DNA of 64,000 nt, from contig NZ_JABELE010000016.1 of NCBI RefSeq assembly GCF_013009345.1, positions 26,432-90,431 of the forward strand, in the 5' to 3' direction. This document shows, piece by piece, positions 1-8,759 of this stretch. Made by a program: the position numbers and the translations under genes. This DNA comes from Acinetobacter geminorum (GTDB lineage: Bacteria > Pseudomonadota > Gammaproteobacteria > Pseudomonadales > Moraxellaceae). Numbering within the stretch: position 1 is the first letter of the stretch; each line of letters starts with the position of its first letter. The notes under the pieces are model-generated. The model saw only the letters and a list, made by a program, of their open reading frames with translations. It ran no database searches and was not told the origin of the DNA.

Positions 1-2
1 TT

Positions 3-30
3 AAACTTCTAAATACTCAATTAGAAGTTT
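3..30 (-). terminator. Hairpin at the 3' end of ftsW
   Basis: A perfect 10-bp inverted repeat (3-12 and 21-30, 8-nt loop) spans the ftsW stop codon. It lies where a terminator or 3'-end stabilising stem would be. The window edge cuts off any U-tract that would follow on the minus strand, so terminator function is unproven. Confidence 0.45.
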
Positions 31-1217
31 GACTCTTCTCGTTCTGGGTTGACTTCTTGTGTTGATGCATCAATCTTTAAGATTAAGCTAATCATCGCAG
101 CACACATCATTAAAGACGTACCACCATAACTAATGAATGGCAAAGTCAAACCTTTCGTCGGCATTAAACCCATATTCATGCCCGCATTTACCAAAATCTG
201 AAGCAAGAAAATAATGCTAATACCGTAAGCTAAATAGCCTGCACGAAGGTAATGATGTTTCAAAGCACGGTGACCAATTTTGATACAACATGCTAGCATC
301 AAGAAAGACAAGCCAATAACAATAGAAATACCCACGAAACCAAATTCTTCACCTAGCACTGCCAACATAAAGTCAGTATGCGCTTCAGGTAAATAAGATA
401 GTTTTTGTACACTGTGACCTAAGCCTGTACCAAACCATTCACCACGACCAAAAGCCATTAGTGCATTTGATAACTGATAACCTACACCTAATGGATCTGC
501 CCATGGGTCAGTAAACGAGATCAAACGCTGGAAACGGTATGGTTCAAATAAGATCAAAAACACGATACCCGTGACAATCGCGCCAAGCATGATTAAGAAC
601 TGAGTTGGCGGCGCACCCGCTAAAAAGAACACCCCAACCATCATCATGACAATAACGACAGTTGCTCCCAAGTCAGGCTCAGCAATAATTAAACCAACCG
701 TGATTGCCATAACCCCACTTAAACGCAATAAGCCTTTCCAATGAGTACGAACCTCTTTGGCACGGCGTACAACGTAGTCTGCGGTAAAGATCGCCATCAT
801 GACTTTGGCAACCTCGGTTGGCTGCAAGGTAAAGCCACCGATCTTAATCCAACGTGTAGAACCGTTGACTTCCGAACCCACTACCAAAGCAGCAAGCAAC
901 AGAACCATGGTTAATAACCACAGCGGGAAGGTATTTTTAAACCACGTATTTAGTGATATTCGATAGGTCAAATAAGCCACTACACCCGCAGCGACAATCG
1001 AAATACCATGACGAATCACATAGTGAAACGGGTTTTCATGCATATATTCAGCATAGGGCATCGAAGCAGATGCAACCATCACGGAACCGATACACAATAA
1101 TGCAACGACACAGAAAATCAGGACATTACGTGGCGTCACTTCCGCTGGCCATTTAGGCAATATCCGTTCATACCAATGATTGATTTTCTGGATTGTGGTC
1201 TGAGCTAAGCCTGCCAT
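21..1217 (-). CDS. ftsW: Peptidoglycan glycosyltransferase FtsW (SEDS family)
   Basis: FtsW polymerises lipid II into septal glycan strands together with FtsI (PBP3) at the division site in the inner membrane. The 398-aa product is almost entirely hydrophobic, with about ten membrane segments. It has SEDS signatures: EPDLGAT near residue 180 and LPEAHTDF near 276-283, whose Asp282 corresponds to the catalytic aspartate region. The short charged N-terminus (about 28 residues) is cytoplasmic. It lies 24 bp downstream of murD on the same strand, as in a dcw-type arrangement. Length is normal for FtsW. RodA is the paralogue to exclude; adjacency to murD favours FtsW. Confidence 0.95.
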   Translation of the reverse strand: MAGLAQTTIQKINHWYERILPKWPAEVTPRNVLIFCVVALLCIGSVMVASASMPYAEYMHENPFHYVIRHGISIVAAGVVAYLTYRISLNTWFKNTFPLWLLTMVLLLAALVVGSEVNGSTRWIKIGGFTLQPTEVAKVMMAIFTADYVVRRAKEVRTHWKGLLRLSGVMAITVGLIIAEPDLGATVVIVMMMVGVFFLAGAPPTQFLIMLGAIVTGIVFLILFEPYRFQRLISFTDPWADPLGVGYQLSNALMAFGRGEWFGTGLGHSVQKLSYLPEAHTDFMLAVLGEEFGFVGISIVIGLSFLMLACCIKIGHRALKHHYLRAGYLAYGISIIFLLQILVNAGMNMGLMPTKGLTLPFISYGGTSLMMCAAMISLILKIDASTQEVNPEREESNF

Positions 1218-1241
1218 ACTACATTCCTAATCATGTTTTCT

Positions 1242-2588
1242 TTAAACCAACGAATTGACGCAGGCAACAAACTGCTGACCACGGTCATTATAACTTTTAA
1301 ACATATCAAAACTTGCACATGCTGGTGATAACAACACCACATCTTCGGCCTGAGTCTCACGTTGAGACAGCTCTACAGCTTCTTTAAGCGTTGCTGCATG
1401 TAAAATTTTGGTTGCACCTTGAATTGCTTGTTCAATAACCGGAGCATCCTCACCAATCAATACCACAACTTTGGCATATTTTTCGATAGAAGAACGTAAT
1501 GGTCCAAAATCCTGACCTTTACCTTGCCCGCCTAAAATCAAGGCAACTTTACCTTTTTTAACCTCAATTGCAGCGCCTAAACCATCAATCGCTGCAAGCG
1601 TAGCACCAACGTTGGTGCCTTTAGAGTCATTGTAATAACGTACATCATGCACAGTCTTTACATATTCACAGCGATGCTCTAATCCTTTAAATTGTTTTAA
1701 GGTTTCAAGCATGGATTCCATAGGCAGGCCTATTGCCTCACCTAATGCGAGACAAGCCAAAGCATTTGCTACGTTATGCATGCCTTGAATATATAAATCT
1801 GAGCTTTTAATTAAACGCTGCAAACCACGTGCAAGCCAAAGCGTGCCATCGCCATCTCTTAAAACACCATATTGATTTAAGTCTGGAGCATTTAGACCAA
1901 AGCTTTGCATTGGTGTTGTATCTGGAACAAGAGGACGACTTAAAGCATCATCACGGTTAAATACTACTTTTTTAACACCTTGGAAAATACGGTGTTTTGC
2001 TTGATGGTAACCCAACATATTGCCGTGACGATCTAAGTGATCTTCACTCATATTGAGAACCACAGCAACTTCAGCATTCAAATGAGACGTGGTTTCTAGC
2101 TGAAAACTTGATAGCTCAAGTACAATTAATTCAGGTTGATCTTTTAATAAATCTAGAGCTGGACGTCCAAGATTGCCACCCACGGCAACTTTCTTACCCG
2201 CATCTTTAGCCATTAAGCCAATTAAAGTCGTTACTGTACTTTTCGCATTAGAGCCAGTAATTGCAACAATAGGCACATCGGTTGCACGGCGTAATAATTG
2301 AATATCCCCTACCACAGAAATACCTTTAGCAATAGCTGCCTGAATTTCTGGTAATTGTGGTGCAAGGCCTGGGCTTAAAATAATTTCTTCTGCTTGTAAT
2401 AATAATTCTTGGTCAAGTTGACCGAAACTAGTTTTAACGCCAGCTGGAATCTGATCATGTCCTGGCGGCGTGGGGCGAGAGTCTGTTACTGCAACTTGGT
2501 AGCCTTGTTGATGCAAGAAATTTACAGCAGAAACGCCTGAGATTCCCAAGCCTGCTACAACTTTTAACCCACCACGTTGTATTAACAT
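1242..2588 (-). CDS. murD: UDP-N-acetylmuramoyl-L-alanine--D-glutamate ligase MurD
   Basis: MurD adds D-glutamate to UDP-MurNAc-L-Ala in the cytoplasm, an ATP-dependent step of peptidoglycan precursor synthesis. The N-terminal UDP-binding fold begins with GLGISGVS (residues 13-20), the ATP P-loop is GSNAKST (112-118), and the C-terminal ligase domain contains HRCEYV and YNDSKGTN. The frame extends upstream to 2636, but I chose the ATG at 2588 because it is preceded by a GTGGGG Shine-Dalgarno-like run and gives 448 residues, the usual family length. Followed by ftsW on the same strand. The P-loop has Ala where many homologues have Gly (GSNGKST). Confidence 0.95.
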   Translation of the reverse strand: MLIQRGGLKVVAGLGISGVSAVNFLHQQGYQVAVTDSRPTPPGHDQIPAGVKTSFGQLDQELLLQAEEIILSPGLAPQLPEIQAAIAKGISVVGDIQLLRRATDVPIVAITGSNAKSTVTTLIGLMAKDAGKKVAVGGNLGRPALDLLKDQPELIVLELSSFQLETTSHLNAEVAVVLNMSEDHLDRHGNMLGYHQAKHRIFQGVKKVVFNRDDALSRPLVPDTTPMQSFGLNAPDLNQYGVLRDGDGTLWLARGLQRLIKSSDLYIQGMHNVANALACLALGEAIGLPMESMLETLKQFKGLEHRCEYVKTVHDVRYYNDSKGTNVGATLAAIDGLGAAIEVKKGKVALILGGQGKGQDFGPLRSSIEKYAKVVVLIGEDAPVIEQAIQGATKILHAATLKEAVELSQRETQAEDVVLLSPACASFDMFKSYNDRGQQFVACVNSLV

Positions 2589-2698
2589 TTTTGCCCCACA
2601 ATTTATCAATCGACAGAATGGCAAAAATGTTAGCACTTTGCTGTTTTGAATGCTTTTTCAGTTTGAACTTTATTCATCTTTTTTTGTGTCAGTGCGTA

Positions 2699-2725
2699 AA
2701 AAAGCCATCAATATGATGGCTTTTT
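2699..2725. terminator. Bidirectional terminator after the feo operon
   Basis: An 11-bp perfect stem (2699-2709 and 2715-2725) with a 5-nt loop is flanked by A/T runs on both sides. It terminates the feoA-feoB-small protein operon on the minus strand and lies upstream of murD. Confidence 0.8.
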
Positions 2726-2748
2726 AAACGAAACAAGAAATACTGAAT

Positions 2749-3000
2749 CTACTGCCATTTAATCGGCTTAATTTCTTGAACTGTATTGGTAGGTTTATCT
2801 TCGCTTGAACAACCACAACCGCCAGCACAACCAAAGGTCATTTTCGGTTTAAGCCACTTTGCCAAAGTTACCCAACCCTGCTTTTCGCAAAATGTAGAGA
2901 GTGATGAAAAGACTGAATTTGCTGTTTTTGGAAATACTTTCTTAAAAACAACTACAGCACTCCAAATCACTAAAACCGCAATAATCAGATATTGAACCAT
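2749..3000 (-). CDS. Small Cys-rich membrane protein of the feo operon
   Basis: An 83-residue protein with one N-terminal membrane segment (residues 2-22), an amphipathic middle part, and a C-terminal cluster CAGGCGC. This resembles the FeoB-associated Cys-rich small membrane proteins and DUF6587-type proteins, thought to assist FeoB, perhaps through metal or Fe-S binding. The ATG at 3000 is preceded by AAAGGAGG at good spacing. A TTG two codons further upstream would sit too close to that ribosome site. It is third in the operon, 20 bp after feoB. Function is inferred only from position and cysteine pattern; it may occupy the role FeoC has in enterobacteria. Confidence 0.75.
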   Translation of the reverse strand: MVQYLIIAVLVIWSAVVVFKKVFPKTANSVFSSLSTFCEKQGWVTLAKWLKPKMTFGCAGGCGCSSEDKPTNTVQEIKPIKWQ

Positions 3001-3020
3001 ATACAACCTCCTTTATTGCC

Positions 3021-4874
3021 TTAACCCCAATAGTGGGAAGCAATTTGATAGGTAACAAACGATGCAAAATAAGCTAAACCAAACAGATATGCAGTCATAG
3101 CTGCAACATGTTTCCATGAACCTGTTTCACGGCGTACCGTTGCCAATGTTGCCAAACAATGTGGAGCATAAATGAACCACACTAAAAGCGATAAACCTGT
3201 TGCCAAAGACCAACCTGTTCCATCCGAACTAATCAGATGTGACAAACCTTGTGCCACAGCATCATCATCTGTTGCAGACAAGGCATAAACTGTACCTAAT
3301 GCCGCGACTACCACTTCACGAGCTGCCATAGCTGGAATTAAAGCAATACAGATTTGCCAGTTAAAACCAATTGGAGCAAATAAAGGTTGTATAAGATGCC
3401 CGAGCATACCTGCAAAACTATAATCTATGGCAGGTAATGTCGCCCCTTCTGGTGGCTGCGGAAAAGTACACAAGAACCAAAGCAAAATAGAGAGCGCAAA
3501 AATGATTCCACCGACGCGTTTCAAGAAGATCTTTGCACGATCCAATAAACCGATTCCCACACTTTTTAAATCAGGGAAACGATAACTTGGCAGCTCTAGC
3601 AGTAAAGCATGCTGTGATTTATCTTTTTGCAAAAACTTCATTAAAAATGAAACGCAAAGAGCACTCACAATACCAGCCATATACAGACCGAAAAGCACTA
3701 AACCTTGTAAGTTGAAAATACCCCAGACCATTTTCTCTGGAATAAAGGCAGCAATCAGCAAGGCATATACAGGTAAGCGTGCCGAACAGGTCATTAAAGG
3801 TGCAACCATAATGGTCGTAAAACGATCACGAGGGTCACTAATACTACGCGTTGCCATAATTCCCGGTACTGCACAAGCAAAGCTCGAAAGTAAAGGAATG
3901 AAAGCACGACCACTTAAGCCAGCTTGGAACATTAATTTATCAAGCAAGAATGCTGCACGCGGTAAATAGCCCGATTCTTCTAATACCAAAATGAAGAAGA
4001 ACAAGATTAAAATTTGTGGCAAGAACACAACTACGCCACCTGCACCCGCAATAATTCCGTCGACAACCAGACTATGCAGTAGTGGCTGCGTAATCACACT
4101 TCCTATTACTTCACCCAGCCAGCCGAAGAAGCCCTCAATACCGTCCATAAAAGGAGCTGCCCATGCAAAAACTGCTTGGAACACAATAAACATCATGATG
4201 GCAAGGCTAAGTAGGCCTAAAACTGGATGTAAGAAAATCCGATCTAGAAAATCAGTCCGCTTATCACCCTGATCAACATAATGAACAACATCTTTAAAAA
4301 TCATATCGATTTTCTGATGATGAGTCCCAGTTAAACCGCTCAGTTCGGTTTGTGGCACACTGTATTTTTCTTGATCAAGAGCGTGTAATAAATTTTCAAT
4401 ACCCGCATTTCGAACAGCAACTGTTTCAACAACGGGTACGCCCAAACGCTGGGACAGCTTTTGAGTATTAATTTGGATACCACGACGGCGCGCTTCATCC
4501 ATCATATTCAGTACAAGTAAAATCGGGCGACCTAGCTCGATCATTTCGAGCACTAGCCCTAAATGCAATTTTAAGTTAGTTGCATCAACCACACATAAAA
4601 AGGCATCTTGCTGCCCCTCTTCTTCAATTTTACCCAAGCAGACATCACGGGTAATCACTTCATCAGGACTGGTTGCATTAAGACTATATGTACCCGGTAA
4701 ATCGAGTACACGCACAGCTCGACCTGAAGGCAACTGAAAATGACCAACCTTACGCTCGACCGTTACACCCGCATAGTTGGCGACTTTTTGTCGAGTTCCA
4801 GTTAAATGGTTAAAAAGAGAGGTTTTACCACAGTTAGGGTTTCCCACAAGGGCAATACGTAACGCATCACTCAT
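3021..4874 (-). CDS. feoB: Ferrous iron transporter FeoB
   Basis: The inner-membrane Fe(II) importer, with an N-terminal GTPase domain. It shows G1 GNPNCGKTS (residues 11-19), G3 DLPGTYS and G4 NMMD, followed by about eight membrane segments including the two Gate regions (for example around LVLEESGYLPRAAFLLD and the later AMAAREVVV). At 617 residues it is shorter than enterobacterial FeoB (about 770), mainly in loops and the C-terminus, which is common in this group. feoA overlaps its start by 4 bp (ATGA), so the two are translationally coupled. A Fur-type promoter lies before feoA. Confidence 0.96.
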   Translation of the reverse strand: MSDALRIALVGNPNCGKTSLFNHLTGTRQKVANYAGVTVERKVGHFQLPSGRAVRVLDLPGTYSLNATSPDEVITRDVCLGKIEEEGQQDAFLCVVDATNLKLHLGLVLEMIELGRPILLVLNMMDEARRRGIQINTQKLSQRLGVPVVETVAVRNAGIENLLHALDQEKYSVPQTELSGLTGTHHQKIDMIFKDVVHYVDQGDKRTDFLDRIFLHPVLGLLSLAIMMFIVFQAVFAWAAPFMDGIEGFFGWLGEVIGSVITQPLLHSLVVDGIIAGAGGVVVFLPQILILFFFILVLEESGYLPRAAFLLDKLMFQAGLSGRAFIPLLSSFACAVPGIMATRSISDPRDRFTTIMVAPLMTCSARLPVYALLIAAFIPEKMVWGIFNLQGLVLFGLYMAGIVSALCVSFLMKFLQKDKSQHALLLELPSYRFPDLKSVGIGLLDRAKIFLKRVGGIIFALSILLWFLCTFPQPPEGATLPAIDYSFAGMLGHLIQPLFAPIGFNWQICIALIPAMAAREVVVAALGTVYALSATDDDAVAQGLSHLISSDGTGWSLATGLSLLVWFIYAPHCLATLATVRRETGSWKHVAAMTAYLFGLAYFASFVTYQIASHYWG

Positions 4875-5134
4875 GCGGGTACTCCTTCTTCTACTTGAAT
4901 TTCAATTTTTTCCGCTTCTGCTTTACGTAAAGCGAAACGAGTAAAGCCTATTTGGATCAAGATCGGATCACCACCAAAAACACCTTTGGTAATCACTTCC
5001 ACTCGTGTGCCCGGTACAAAGCCCAGACTTTCCAAACGAATTGCGACCAAATCTTGTTGCTCGGACTCTAGTTCTATCCGATTCACTTTGGTGATGGTCG
5101 CCGCTTGCTTCACTTTTAAAGCTGATAAACGCAC
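4871..5134 (-). CDS. feoA: FeoA-domain protein
   Basis: FeoA is a small SH3-like cytoplasmic protein that supports FeoB-mediated ferrous iron uptake. The core shows RLESLGFVPGTRVEV and an IQIGFTRFALRKAEAEKI tail typical of FeoA. An ATG exists at 5170, but it lies upstream of the transcription start inferred from the Fur-overlapped promoter (5162-5191) and has no Shine-Dalgarno. I therefore prefer the GTG at 5134, with AGGA ten bases upstream. This gives 87 residues beginning with a typical RLSALK sequence. The stop overlaps feoB by 4 bp. The start choice is inference; an ATG start (99 aa) remains possible. Confidence 0.85.
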   Translation of the reverse strand: MRLSALKVKQAATITKVNRIELESEQQDLVAIRLESLGFVPGTRVEVITKGVFGGDPILIQIGFTRFALRKAEAEKIEIQVEEGVPA

Positions 5135-5161
5135 CGCATCCGATCCTAAACCTTTTTTAAT

Positions 5162-5191
5162 AGTATACATATAAATGAGAATAATTACCAA
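5162..5191 (-). promoter_or_regulatory. feoA promoter with embedded Fur box
   Basis: On the minus strand, TTGGTA (5186-5191) and TATACT (5162-5167) are separated by 18 bp, a good sigma-70 promoter. Between them, TGAGAATAATTACCA (5176-5190) matches the 7-1-7 Fur box TGATAATNATTATCA at 12 of 14 defined positions. Fur with Fe(II) would therefore block RNA polymerase, giving iron-repressed feo expression. Established Fur logic; binding not tested. Confidence 0.7.
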
Positions 5192-5277
5192 ATAAGGTTA
5201 AATTTCACTTCTTATTCAGTTTAATCGACAAACCTTAAAGTTTCTTTTAAAGTACAGAGGTTTAGAGGATGTAGTGT

Positions 5278-6198
5278 ATGTTGAATAAAAAACCGCGTAT
5301 TCCAAGCCCTGTTCAAATACCTGAACATTTAAGCTTTTTACAAGGTTTTCGTGACTACCTCGTTGCTCAGACGGTAAGTCCACATACACGTAATGCTTAT
5401 TTATCCGACCTCATTCAATGCAGTGAACTTCATAAAAAATCAGCTCTCCCAGAGTGGACTAGTGATGATATCGCTGATGTTTTGATTGAGTTGACTAAAG
5501 TTGGAAAAAGCCCGCGCTCGATTGCCCGCTGCTTATCTACTCTACGCCAGTTTTACAAATTTTTACGTGAACAGAAATTACGAAGCGATAATCCTGTAGC
5601 AACCCATCATTCTCCCAAAATTGGCAGAGCCTTACCCAAAGATTTATCAGAAGAAGATGTCGAAGCACTGATTCAGGCTCCTGATATTGATACGGCACTG
5701 GGTTTGCGTGATCGGGCAATGTTTGAAGTTCTTTACGCATGTGGTTTACGTGTTTCAGAACTGCTGAACTTACGCCTAGAACTTATTAACCTAAAACAAG
5801 GCTATTTAAGAATTACTGGTAAAGGTAATAAAGAGCGTTTGGTCCCGCTAGGCCAATTTGCTTGTGAATGGGTAGAACGCTACTTACAGGATGCTCGGCC
5901 TCAACTTTATAAAAGTTCAACCGACTACCTATTTTTAACTCAGCATGGCGGGATTATGAGCCGTCAGAACTTCTGGTATGCCATTAAGCGTTACGCGCTT
6001 CAAGCCAATATTCAAGCTGAACTATCACCTCACACCTTACGTCACGCCTTTGCAACACACCTGCTTAATCACGGCGCCGATTTACGCGTAGTACAAATGT
6101 TACTGGGCCATAGTGACTTATCAACGACTCAAATTTATACACATGTAGCACAAGTAAGAATGCAACAATTGCATGAAAAACATCATCCTAGAGGTTAA
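5278..6198 (+). CDS. xerD: Tyrosine recombinase XerD
   Basis: XerD and XerC resolve chromosome dimers at dif under FtsK control. The 306-aa protein has an N-terminal SAM-like core-binding domain (about 20-100) and a C-terminal catalytic domain with Arg158, Lys182, His252, Arg255, His278 and the nucleophile Tyr287 all present. The order xerD followed by a dsbC-like gene on the same strand is the common gammaproteobacterial layout, which supports XerD over XerC or a phage integrase. Confidence 0.93.
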   Translation: MLNKKPRIPSPVQIPEHLSFLQGFRDYLVAQTVSPHTRNAYLSDLIQCSELHKKSALPEWTSDDIADVLIELTKVGKSPRSIARCLSTLRQFYKFLREQKLRSDNPVATHHSPKIGRALPKDLSEEDVEALIQAPDIDTALGLRDRAMFEVLYACGLRVSELLNLRLELINLKQGYLRITGKGNKERLVPLGQFACEWVERYLQDARPQLYKSSTDYLFLTQHGGIMSRQNFWYAIKRYALQANIQAELSPHTLRHAFATHLLNHGADLRVVQMLLGHSDLSTTQIYTHVAQVRMQQLHEKHHPRG

Positions 6199-6344
6199 AA
6201 AATTTAAAACTTATTATTTGAAATACACCCAACAATCAATTGATTTCGTTCACAAAGGTTAAGAAAGTTTTAACAATACAAACTAGATTTTTTGTTATGC
6301 TTAGCAGCTTCTGACTATAAATACTGATGAAATAAGGGTTATCT

Positions 6345-7160
6345 ATGTCTTTTACCCGATCTCAACTTTTTCTTGCCTGTGCGTTGGCTTCTAGCCTGTT
6401 ATTCAGTGCTTGTTCTAAAGAAAACAAACCACAAAAAGAAGATGCGCTCACTGCGACCGCACCTGCTACTGGGGAAGCTTCAACCATCATTGAACGCAAT
6501 GAGAAACAGCGGTTAATTGAAACTTTGCAAAAACAATTTAAGAATGCAAACATCAACGCCAAAATTCTAGATATCAAGCCTACTGAAGTGCCTAACTTAT
6601 ATTGGGTAAATCTCGAAGGAATGACGTCGATTTATACAACCAGTGATGGCAAATACCTGATTCAAGGTGATGTCATTCGTTTAGGCGGTAAAGAACTGCA
6701 TAATATTGGCGATAATCTTCAAGCTTCAGAAAACAAGAAGCATCTTGCTGCTTTAAAAAATGAAGATTTGATTGTCTACCCAGCTAAAGGTGGTAAGGCT
6801 AAACATGTGATTTATGTGTTTACCGATGCAAGCTGTCCTTATTGCCATAAATTACATGAGCATTTACCTGAAATTAATGAAAAAGGTATTGAGGTACGTT
6901 ATATCGCTTGGCCACGCGGTGAACAGTTTATGCCGACTATGGAGGCTGTATGGTGTAGTGCAGACCGTAAAGCTGCCTTTAACCAAGCAGTACAAGGTAT
7001 CAATATCCCACCTGCTCAATGTAAAAACCCTGTTCGAGAACAATATCAACTTGGCTTAAACATGGGTGTAAATGGAACACCAGCTATTTACAATGTTGAT
7101 GGCGAGTACCTAGGTGGATACCTAACACCGGATGAATTAATTAAACGTCTGGATAAATAA
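6345..7160 (+). CDS. dsbC: DsbC-like thiol:disulfide interchange lipoprotein
   Basis: A predicted periplasmic disulfide isomerase (DsbC/DsbG type) that reshuffles wrong disulfides. Residues 1-22 form a lipoprotein signal ending in the lipobox LFSAC with Cys23 as the lipidated residue, so it is probably membrane-anchored, unlike soluble E. coli DsbC. An N-terminal cystatin-like dimerisation region (about 50-120) is followed by a thioredoxin fold with the active site CPYC (Cys164, Cys167) and a second Cys pair further on. The cis-Pro loop appears as NGTPAIY. It follows xerD by about 150 bp and ends with a terminator. Confidence 0.87.
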   Translation: MSFTRSQLFLACALASSLLFSACSKENKPQKEDALTATAPATGEASTIIERNEKQRLIETLQKQFKNANINAKILDIKPTEVPNLYWVNLEGMTSIYTTSDGKYLIQGDVIRLGGKELHNIGDNLQASENKKHLAALKNEDLIVYPAKGGKAKHVIYVFTDASCPYCHKLHEHLPEINEKGIEVRYIAWPRGEQFMPTMEAVWCSADRKAAFNQAVQGINIPPAQCKNPVREQYQLGLNMGVNGTPAIYNVDGEYLGGYLTPDELIKRLDK

Positions 7161-7203
7161 CATCCTTTAAGCTGGTGAATGATTAATCATCTATCTCTTT
7201 TAA

Positions 7204-7236
7204 AAAGCGCTGCTCTGATTGCAGCGCTTTGTTTTT
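7204..7236 (+). terminator. Terminator of the dsbC-like gene
   Basis: A perfect 10-bp GC-rich stem (7204-7213 and 7221-7230, 7-nt loop) is followed by GTTTTTT. It is a strong intrinsic terminator on the plus strand. Confidence 0.88.
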
Positions 7237-7403
7237 TCAATAATTAATATTTAAACAACCTCTGTTTAAAGACTGATCTACTCTTCTTTTCCAAACATCG
7301 CACTCTAATTCATTGAACAAGCACTAAAAGCGCTAGAGTCTGGCGTTTTTTTTAGCTATGATCTAGCTTCAACTAAATGATTAAATGATGAATGGAGTGT
7401 GAC

Positions 7404-8705
7404 GTGAAACCAGTTCGCCTGGCAATACTCGGTCTAGGAACCGTAGGTGGAGGAGCCCTTAAACTACTACAAGAAAATGCCGCTGAAATTAAACGTCGCA
7501 CCGGTCGAGAAATTCAAATTACCCACGTTGGAACACGCCGCCCTCGTCCAGATCTTGAATTGGAAGGGATTAAACAAAGCGCCGATTTACTTGACATCGT
7601 TCGTCAACCAGACGTTGATGTAGTTGTAGAAGTTATGGGTGGGATCCACCCTGCTTACGAAGTTATCATGGAAGCGATCAAACATGGCAAACAAGTCGTG
7701 ACTGCAAACAAAGCGTTACTCGCTGAACATGGCAATGAATTATTTAAAGCAGCAGAAGACAATGCTGTGCAAATTGCTTATGAAGCAGCAGTTGCTGGCG
7801 GTATTCCAATTATTAAAGTGATCCGTGAAGGTCTTGCTGCAAACCATATCGAATGGTTGGCAGGTATTATTAATGGTACAGGTAACTTTATTCTGACTGA
7901 AATGCGTGAGAAAGGTCGTGCATTTGATGATGTATTAAAAGAAGCTCAAGAACTCGGTTATGCAGAAGCAGACCCAACTTTTGACGTTGAGGGTATTGAT
8001 GCTGCGCATAAACTTACCATTTTAGCGTCTTGTGCTTTTGGTATTCCTCTTCAATTTGATAAGGTTTATACCGAAGGTATCAGCAAAATCACCGCACAAG
8101 ATGTGAAATATGCAGAAGATCTTGGTTTCCGCATTAAACATCTCGGTATTGCACGTCGTGCTGAAAAAGGTATTGAATTACGTGTTCATCCAACACTCAT
8201 TCCAGATGAACAGCTTATTGCGAATGTAAACGGCGTTAAAAATGCTGTTTTAGTTCAGGCAAATGCCGTAGGTCCAACACTCTATTACGGCGCGGGTGCA
8301 GGCGCAGGTCCTACAGCTTCTGCGGTTGTTGCTGATGTTATTGATATTGTCCGTGACATCTCTTATACCGAAGACGGTGCAGGCACAATTCCTCAGTTGG
8401 CTTTTGAAGCATTAACCAATGTGCCAATTTTAAGCCGTGAAGAAATGACCACAGGTTATTACATCCGCTTAAATGCAGAAGACCAAACTGGCGTACTTGC
8501 AGATGTAACTACCATCTTAAGTCGCGCTGGAATTAGTATTGATGCGATCATGCAACAATCTCGTTTAAAAGACCTTATTCCAATCGTGATTCTGACCGAT
8601 CCAATCGTTGAATCAAAAATGGATGATGCTCTTGCACAAATTCAAGCATTACCTGCAATTCGTGGCGAAATCGTAAGAATTCGTTTAGAATCGCTCGATA
8701 GTTAA
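7404..8705 (+). CDS. hom: Homoserine dehydrogenase
   Basis: Reduces aspartate-4-semialdehyde to homoserine with NAD(P)H, the branch point to threonine and methionine. It has an N-terminal Rossmann motif GLGTVGGG (residues 9-16), a catalytic region around GIINGTGNFIL, and a C-terminal ACT domain (about 350-425, starting YYIRLNAEDQTGVLADV) that usually mediates threonine feedback. An in-frame ATG lies at 7392, but the GTG at 7404 has GGAG six bases before it and gives the typical 433-residue product. thrC follows 54 bp later, so the two form a threonine operon. There is no fused aspartokinase. Confidence 0.95.
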   Translation: MKPVRLAILGLGTVGGGALKLLQENAAEIKRRTGREIQITHVGTRRPRPDLELEGIKQSADLLDIVRQPDVDVVVEVMGGIHPAYEVIMEAIKHGKQVVTANKALLAEHGNELFKAAEDNAVQIAYEAAVAGGIPIIKVIREGLAANHIEWLAGIINGTGNFILTEMREKGRAFDDVLKEAQELGYAEADPTFDVEGIDAAHKLTILASCAFGIPLQFDKVYTEGISKITAQDVKYAEDLGFRIKHLGIARRAEKGIELRVHPTLIPDEQLIANVNGVKNAVLVQANAVGPTLYYGAGAGAGPTASAVVADVIDIVRDISYTEDGAGTIPQLAFEALTNVPILSREEMTTGYYIRLNAEDQTGVLADVTTILSRAGISIDAIMQQSRLKDLIPIVILTDPIVESKMDDALAQIQALPAIRGEIVRIRLESLDS

Positions 8706-8759
8706 TCAGGTTGAGGGAAAGATTCCCTCTCCCGCTTCACCTCTAATTGGAACACCATC

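Noticed and set aside
3533..4272. Several open frames on the plus strand inside feoB
   Set aside because: They are antisense shadows of the well-supported feoB coding frame, with no ribosome sites or family motifs.
7321..7360. Attenuator or riboswitch before hom
   Set aside because: The CGC...GCG stem with T-run is weak and imperfect; no leader peptide rich in Thr or Ile codons.
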